In this document: piece after piece, positions 59,133-64,000 of the stretch | How the letters are laid out: the number at the start of each line of letters is the position of its first letter | Position numbering within the stretch: the first letter of the stretch is position 1 | Assembly: GCA_020851015.1 (NCBI GenBank) | Contig: JADZDN010000278.1 | Coordinates: 8,575 to 72,574 of the forward strand | Length of the DNA stretch: 64,000 nt | Reading direction: 5' to 3' | Source of the DNA: Alphaproteobacteria bacterium | GTDB taxonomy: Bacteria > Pseudomonadota > Alphaproteobacteria > JAEULC01 | Program-made: the position numbers and the translations under genes | Notes under the pieces: model-generated | The model's input: the letters and a program-made list of their open reading frames with translations, nothing else | What the model was told of the DNA's origin: nothing | Databases searched by the model: none

Positions 59133-60197
59133 CTAAACCGGCTTGCCCTCCCAGATCAGCCGGGTCTTCGGATTCCGGTTGGCGCTGATCGCGGCATAGT
59201 TCTCGACGATGATGCCCGCCATGTATTCGTAGCGCCGCGGTCCCGCCACGGCGCAATTCGGGCTTACGATCACGTCCGGCCGGCCCCACAGCTTGCTCGC
59301 CTTCTCCAGGCGCTCCATGTTTTCGTCGGTCACGGGTCCGGACGGACGGCCATGGTTATCCGAGGCATAGCCCGCAATCACGCCCTCGTTCAGCGCCCAG
59401 ACGACGGCGTCTTCGTCGATGCATTCGCCGCGCGCCACGTTCATGAGGTAGCCCGTGGGCTTCATAGCCCGCAGCGAATCGCGGTTGATGATGTTCTCGG
59501 TGCGCCGGTTGATCGGCACGGCCAGCAGCACGAAGTCGCTAGCCGCCATCACCTTGCGGTAGTCGTCGGCGGGATAGACCTCGTCGACTTGGTCCGCGCC
59601 CTTGCTGGGGTCCTGCCTGCAAGCGATCACGCGCATCCCCAACGCCTTTCCAAGGTAGGCGACACGCGATCCAATCGCTCCCAGCCCGATGACGCCAAGC
59701 GTCAAACCGCAAAGCTCCTGCCCGGGGTAGCGCTCCCAGTGCCCGACCAGATGCTGCCGCACGGCGCGCACCATGCGGCGGCTGAACATCAGCATGTAGC
59801 AGAGCACCTGCTCGGCGATGACGACCTGGCCGGCGCCCTTGGAGGTCGTGATCATGATGCCGCGTCGGCGGAACTCGTCCGCCGTCGCCTGACTGCGCTT
59901 GAAGAAATGATCGGCGCCCGAGGATGCGATGTGGACCCAGCGGCACTTCACCGCCGCGTCGAACAGCGGTCGCGATATCTTGTCCACCGCCATGAAGTCC
60001 GCTTGAGGCGCCAACGCCAGCGTCTCGCCCTGGTCGGCGGCCAGCACCACGTCCATCGCGGGGGTGCGCTTCAGGATCTCGTCGCGCAGCTTGGCGCCCG
60101 AAAAGTCGTACGGAATTTTCGCCGCCCCGACGAAGAAGCGCCGATCCTCGAAATCATGCGGCACGAGAAAAAGTGGCTTGCCGTTCTCGCGCTTCAT
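59133..60197 (-). CDS. D-2-hydroxyacid dehydrogenase-family protein with altered catalytic His
   Basis: The ATG at 60197 (GGAG upstream) gives 354 residues; an ATG 30 bp earlier lacks a ribosome-binding site. The NAD-binding fold is intact: LGVIGLGAIGSRVAYLGKAL, the catalytic Arg in MNVARGECIDEDAV, and later DVIVSPNCAVAGPRRYEYM. Members normally have Pro-His-Ile-Ala at that last site; here it is Pro-Asn-Cys-Ala, so the catalytic His is missing. It may use another residue or have a different reaction. It converges on the PEP mutase-family gene and is divergent from the threonine aldolase gene. Confidence 0.85.
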   Translation of the reverse strand: MKRENGKPLFLVPHDFEDRRFFVGAAKIPYDFSGAKLRDEILKRTPAMDVVLAADQGETLALAPQADFMAVDKISRPLFDAAVKCRWVHIASSGADHFFKRSQATADEFRRRGIMITTSKGAGQVVIAEQVLCYMLMFSRRMVRAVRQHLVGHWERYPGQELCGLTLGVIGLGAIGSRVAYLGKALGMRVIACRQDPSKGADQVDEVYPADDYRKVMAASDFVLLAVPINRRTENIINRDSLRAMKPTGYLMNVARGECIDEDAVVWALNEGVIAGYASDNHGRPSGPVTDENMERLEKASKLWGRPDVIVSPNCAVAGPRRYEYMAGIIVENYAAISANRNPKTRLIWEGKPV

Positions 60198-60316
60198 GGC
60201 GAAGCTGCTCCATCGGTCAGAGTGCATTGAGGCACGACAATAAAAGTTACATGACGACGCGGTATGGGCAAGTGAAAAAGCATGAATACTTATACTTTTG
60301 CTTTTGAGGGACGCAT

Positions 60317-61354
60317 ATGGAGATAGTCGATCTGCGATCGGACACCGTAACGCTGCCGTCCGAACCGATGCGAACCGCGATGGCGCGCGCGCCGGTTGGC
60401 GACGACCAGTACGGCGAGGACCCCACCGTCAACCGACTTCAAGAGCGAGTCGCCGAACTGCTGGGGAAAGAGGCGGCGCTGTTCGTGCCCAGCGGGACGA
60501 TGGCGAACCAGGTTGCGCTGAAGGTGTTGGCAAAGCCGGGCGACGACGTGATCGTCGGCGAAGAGAGCCATGCCGTGTATCACGAGTCCGGCGCTTCGGC
60601 CGCCAATGCTGGCGTGCAATTCACCGAGGTAGGACGCGGCGGCTTGTTCGGCGCGGCGGATTTCCTGGCGGGCTACAAGGCGCCCGGCCACATCGTCTAT
60701 CCGCCGACGACGCTGGTGGAGATCGAGAACACCCACAATCGGAGCGGCGGGCTGGTGTTTCCCGAGGAGGACGCGCGCGCGATCTGCGCGGCGGCCCGGC
60801 GCCTGGGCGTCCATTCCTACCTGGACGGCGCGCGGCTGTTCAATGCGGCCGTCGCCACCGGGCGCAAGCTGGCCGATCTCGCGCAGCCGTTCGACCTGGC
60901 ATCGGTGGCGCTTTCCAAGGGGTTGGGTGCGCCGGTCGGCACGGTCATGGCCGGGTCGAAGGAAACGATCGCGCGAGCGGTGCGCGCCCGGCGCATGCTG
61001 GGCGGCGCGATGCGCCAGGCGGGCATCCTGGCCGCCGCCGGGCTGTTCGGCCTCGAGCACAACATCGACCGGCTGGCGGAGGATCATGCCAATGCCCGGC
61101 TGATTGCCGACCGCCTGGCGCAAAGCAAGCGCGTTCGGCTGGATCCGGCCGCGGTCAGGACCAACATCATCGTCTTCGGCCTAGCGGAGGGCGCGCCCGA
61201 CGCCGCCGCCGTGGTTGCGGCCTGCCGCGCACGCGGCGCGCTAATCCTGGCCTTCACGCCGCGCACCATCCGCCTGGTCACCCACCTCAACGTCGACAAG
61301 GAACAATGCCGGCACGCCGCGGATATCCTGGCCGCCGCCATCGACGGCGCCTGA
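60317..61354 (+). CDS. ltaE: Low-specificity threonine aldolase
   Basis: This 345-residue PLP enzyme starts at an ATG after GAGGGACG. It has the N-terminal [52 protein letters not shown], and cofactor Lys in [17 protein letters not shown]. It splits threonine or related beta-hydroxy-amino acids to glycine and an aldehyde. The AT-rich bases 60228–60316 before it hold its promoter, but no AACGTT site. It lies 36 bp ahead of the TauD-type gene, in the same unit. Confidence 0.92.
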   Translation: MEIVDLRSDTVTLPSEPMRTAMARAPVGDDQYGEDPTVNRLQERVAELLGKEAALFVPSGTMANQVALKVLAKPGDDVIVGEESHAVYHESGASAANAGVQFTEVGRGGLFGAADFLAGYKAPGHIVYPPTTLVEIENTHNRSGGLVFPEEDARAICAAARRLGVHSYLDGARLFNAAVATGRKLADLAQPFDLASVALSKGLGAPVGTVMAGSKETIARAVRARRMLGGAMRQAGILAAAGLFGLEHNIDRLAEDHANARLIADRLAQSKRVRLDPAAVRTNIIVFGLAEGAPDAAAVVAACRARGALILAFTPRTIRLVTHLNVDKEQCRHAADILAAAIDGA

Positions 61355-61390
61355 ATGTCGCCGCGGAAACCGCAAAACGGGGAAACCGAC

Positions 61391-62365
61391 ATGGAAATCG
61401 AAATCCTGCGCCGGCCCGTGGTAGGGCCCAGCGCGTGGAAACGCGCGGACTACAGCGGCCGCGCCGACTGGGTATGGCCGCTCGACGATCGGGAGCGCGG
61501 GGAATTGGACAAGCTGCTGCGCGCCGCGGCGCCCAAGGCCGCCGATTTCCCGTCGCTGGCACGGCTGCTGGGACGCACCTGGCGCGAACTGAAGGACGGA
61601 CGCGGGTTCGTGGTTCTCCGCGGCTTTCCCGTCGACGACTACTCGGTCCCGGAGATCGAGCGGTTGTACTTGGCGCTGGGCAGCCTGATGGGGACGCCGG
61701 TCTCGCAGAACTCCTACGGAGACATCCTCGGCCATGTGCGCGACGAGGGTAAGCGCTATCGCACCACGGGGGACATCCGTGGCGCCCGCGGCTATCTCAG
61801 CAACGAGGCGCTGCTGTTCCACGCCGACCTTAGCGATGTCGTCGGACTGCTGGCGCTCAGCAAGGCGCTCGAGGGCGGACTCAGCAGCATCACCAGCTCG
61901 ATGTCGATCTACAACGAGGTGCTGGCGCGGCATCCCGAATACCTGCCCGTCTACTACCGGGGATTTCCCTACCTCAACAACGAGGCGGGCGGTGACCAGG
62001 CCGAGCTGCGCATTCCCGTCTATACATACCACCAGGGCATGCTCAGCTTCGCCATCCGCCGCAACATGATCGAGACGGCGCGCCTCAACGGTGTGCACTT
62101 CTCGGATCTGGAGCTCGCCGCCCTGCAGTTCTTCGACGATACGGCGGCCCGGCCGGACCTGCGATTCGATATGCAGCTGGAACCAGGCGATATCCAGTGG
62201 CTCAACAATTACATCACGGTCCACTCGCGGACGCGATACACCGACGATCCCGCGCGGCCGCGCCACTTGCTGCGGCTGTGGCTTCAGCTTCCGGACGGCC
62301 GCGCCTTTCTCAAACGATACCCCACGGTCTACGACGGCATTCCAAAGACGCTCAATCGGCAGTGA
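61391..62365 (+). CDS. TauD/TfdA-family Fe(II)/2-oxoglutarate dioxygenase
   Basis: The ATG at 61391, after GGGGAAA, gives 324 residues; another at 61355, one base after the ltaE stop, has no ribosome-binding site. The iron site is His-X-Asp in LLFHADLSDVV and the distal His in NYITVHSRTRY, with the 2-oxoglutarate-binding Arg likely in the RPRHLLRLWLQL stretch. Such enzymes hydroxylate or desulfonate small molecules. Paired with ltaE it could hydroxylate an amino acid that the aldolase then cleaves. It ends 1 bp from the convergent third TRAP permease gene. Confidence 0.9.
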   Translation: MEIEILRRPVVGPSAWKRADYSGRADWVWPLDDRERGELDKLLRAAAPKAADFPSLARLLGRTWRELKDGRGFVVLRGFPVDDYSVPEIERLYLALGSLMGTPVSQNSYGDILGHVRDEGKRYRTTGDIRGARGYLSNEALLFHADLSDVVGLLALSKALEGGLSSITSSMSIYNEVLARHPEYLPVYYRGFPYLNNEAGGDQAELRIPVYTYHQGMLSFAIRRNMIETARLNGVHFSDLELAALQFFDDTAARPDLRFDMQLEPGDIQWLNNYITVHSRTRYTDDPARPRHLLRLWLQLPDGRAFLKRYPTVYDGIPKTLNRQ

Positions 62366-62366
62366 G

Positions 62367-63650
62367 TCAGCGGGCTATGTCCGGCAGCCACATGACGATC
62401 TGTGGAAAGAGGCAAACCAGCGCGATCATCGCGAACATCGTCAGCACGAACGGGGCTGCGCCGATGATGACGTCGTGCAGCTGGCCTCGGCCGCGCACGC
62501 CCTGAACCACGAACAGGTTGATGCCGACCGGTGGCGTGATCATCGCCGTTTCCATCAGGATTACGACCAGGATGCCGTACCATACCGGATCGTATCCCGC
62601 CTTGATCATGAGTGGTGCCGTGATGGGCACTGTCGCGACCATCATCGACAGCGTCTCCATGAAGCAGCCGAGGACGAGATAGAATAGTATGATCGCCATC
62701 AAGAGCTCGGCCGGCTTCAAGTTCAGCGCGGTGATGTAGTTAGTGATCGCCGCGGTAAGACCGATTGCGTTGATCACCACGTTCAGGAAATAGGCGCCGA
62801 GGATGATCAGCATGACCGCCGCGGTCGTGCGGATCGTGCCCTCCAGCGATGCCCGCAACATCGACCAGGTAAGGCGCCGCTTCCACGCCGCCAGCGCCAA
62901 CGCACCTAGGATGCCCAGGGCGGCCGACTCCGTGGCAGTCGCAACTCCAGCATAGATTGAACCGATCACAATCAGGAAGATCACCAGCGGAGGCACGATA
63001 TCCGGGAGGCTGCGGATGCGCCCACCCCAGTCGGTCTTCACCTTGTCGCCGCCCCAATGCGGTCGCCACCAGCAGGCGATCAGCACCGTGATGCTGAACA
63101 GGGCGGCAAGGGTAAAACCGGGGATGAAACCCGCTAGATAAAGCTGGGGGATCGACGTTTCGGTCATCACGCCATAGACGACCATGTTGATCGATGGCGG
63201 GATGAGGATACCCAGCGTTCCGCCAGCGGCGAGCGTGCCCAGGAACAATCGCTCATTGTAGCGGTGGCGCTTGACCTCATCCAAGGCGACGGTGCCGATG
63301 GTCACCGCCGTCGCGACGCTGGAGCCCGAGATCGCCGCAAACAGCGAGCAGGCGGCGACGTTGGAATGCATCAGGCCACCGGGCAGCCACGATACCCATT
63401 GGACCAGCGCGTTGTACATGCGTTCGGCGATACCCGAGCGCAGCACGATCTCGCCCAGCATGATGTAGAACGGCACGGCAACCATGATGAAGGAATTCGA
63501 GCTGGACCATGTCAGCTCGCCCAGCATCACCGTCAGCGGCAAAGGCGAATACATCTCATTGAGAATCAGACCAAGCAGCCCCAGGCCGATGCCGACGGGA
63601 ATCGAGGCGCCGAGCAGGACAAGCAGCAGGCCGGTTGCGGTGATTATCAC
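62367..63650 (-). CDS. TRAP transporter large permease (DctM type) 3
   Basis: This 427-residue protein has about twelve membrane helices, with hairpin motifs GTLGILIPPSINMVVYGVMT and AMITPPVGINLFVVQGVRGR. Its GTVALDE and GLMHSNVAACSLFAAISGSS stretches are typical. The small permease gene overlaps its start by 4 bp. It is only moderately similar to the other two large permeases, so a third substrate is likely. Its binding protein is expected beyond the right edge. Confidence 0.95.
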   Translation of the reverse strand: MIITATGLLLVLLGASIPVGIGLGLLGLILNEMYSPLPLTVMLGELTWSSSNSFIMVAVPFYIMLGEIVLRSGIAERMYNALVQWVSWLPGGLMHSNVAACSLFAAISGSSVATAVTIGTVALDEVKRHRYNERLFLGTLAAGGTLGILIPPSINMVVYGVMTETSIPQLYLAGFIPGFTLAALFSITVLIACWWRPHWGGDKVKTDWGGRIRSLPDIVPPLVIFLIVIGSIYAGVATATESAALGILGALALAAWKRRLTWSMLRASLEGTIRTTAAVMLIILGAYFLNVVINAIGLTAAITNYITALNLKPAELLMAIILFYLVLGCFMETLSMMVATVPITAPLMIKAGYDPVWYGILVVILMETAMITPPVGINLFVVQGVRGRGQLHDVIIGAAPFVLTMFAMIALVCLFPQIVMWLPDIAR

Positions 63651-64000
63651 GGGCGGGAAAGCTCCTTGGCCGGCTGCGACTGTTCGATTTCCTCGTCGAT
63701 CTCCTCGCGTACTGCCTTGGAGCCGACAAGGGTGGACAGCGTGCGCAGGTCACCGCGCTTCCAGGCCATCAATGCTTCGACGAGCAGCAGAACGAGAACC
63801 AGGACCAAGAACGCGAGGCCGGCAAGCCACATCGTCTGGGGTATGACCAGCGGCGTGGCGAGCGCAGAAATCGATCGGGTGCCGGAGGAAAGGGTCTGCG
63901 AAAGCACGCCCCAGCCATGCCAGGCGATCAGGCTCATGAACAGGACGAAGCAAAGCAGGCTGACAAGGTCTAGCGCCGCACGGATTGGCGCGGGCAGCAA
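63647..64000 (-). CDS. TRAP transporter small permease (DctQ type) 3, 5' end outside window
   Basis: The visible 117 codons run off the right edge with no convincing start: the last codon in the window is a TTG inside an open frame. Two membrane helices are seen (ALDLVSLLCFVLFMSLIAWH and MWLAGLAFLVLVLVLLLVEA), then a charged C-terminal tail. That fits the second half of a DctQ protein. The stop overlaps the DctM 3 start. Confidence 0.85.
   Translation of the reverse strand: MLPAPIRAALDLVSLLCFVLFMSLIAWHGWGVLSQTLSSGTRSISALATPLVIPQTMWLAGLAFLVLVLVLLLVEALMAWKRGDLRTLSTLVGSKAVREEIDEEIEQSQPAKELSRP

Noticed and set aside
1..64000. tRNA, rRNA, CRISPR arrays, insertion sequences, prophage
   Set aside because: No T-arm-like motif, regular direct repeats, transposase or integrase sequence was noticed on either strand by reading; a dedicated scan was not possible.

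Overview
This window looks like a chromosomal segment of a GC-rich alphaproteobacterium. The strongest evidence is a complete PhyR–NepR–EcfG general stress response (GSR) module, a system essentially confined to Alphaproteobacteria, together with 10 exact copies of the EcfG promoter (GGAAC-N16/17-CGTT) placed in front of genes. The species cannot be named from this sequence. No rRNA, tRNA, insertion sequence, phage or CRISPR array was recognised.

Region 1 (1–3.2 kb) holds the end of an ADP-forming acyl-CoA synthetase, an overlapping enoyl-CoA hydratase, and an AI-2E-type permease. Region 2 (3.2–34.1 kb) is a dense stress island. It carries two PhyR response regulators, NepR, two EcfG-like sigma factors, three HisKA_2/HWE-type histidine kinases, a single-domain response regulator, and NHEJ repair proteins Ku and LigD. 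It also has many small envelope or stress proteins: CsbD, DUF883/YqjE-like, DUF1328, HdeD, PRC-barrel, CBS, YflT-like, DUF6496, two MlaC-like proteins and three secreted paralogues sharing a PepSY-like tail. A glycosyltransferase/debranching-enzyme pair and an NRAMP-type transporter are also present. Most transcription units in this region start with an exact or one-mismatch EcfG promoter.

Region 3 (34.1–44.8 kb) begins after a lower-GC non-coding stretch. It encodes sulfoacetaldehyde acetyltransferase (Xsc), a cysteine-desulfurase-like PLP enzyme, a LuxR-type regulator, a polar-amino-acid-type ABC importer, an inositol-monophosphatase-like enzyme and, on the other strand, a ThDP enzyme of the acetolactate synthase family. 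The content suggests uptake and breakdown of a small, possibly sulfonated, amino compound.

Region 4 (44.9–64 kb) is a catabolic cluster with a LacI-family repressor. Two complete TRAP transporters and part of a third flank RraA-like, RidA-like and HpcH/HpaI-aldolase-like enzymes, hydantoinase/oxoprolinase subunits A and B, a PEP mutase/isocitrate lyase-family protein, a D-2-hydroxyacid dehydrogenase-like protein, a threonine aldolase and a TauD-type dioxygenase. Four palindromic sites centred on AACGTT sit just upstream of four of these units and probably mark the repressor's regulon. The substrate is unknown; this is the best candidate here for an undescribed pathway.
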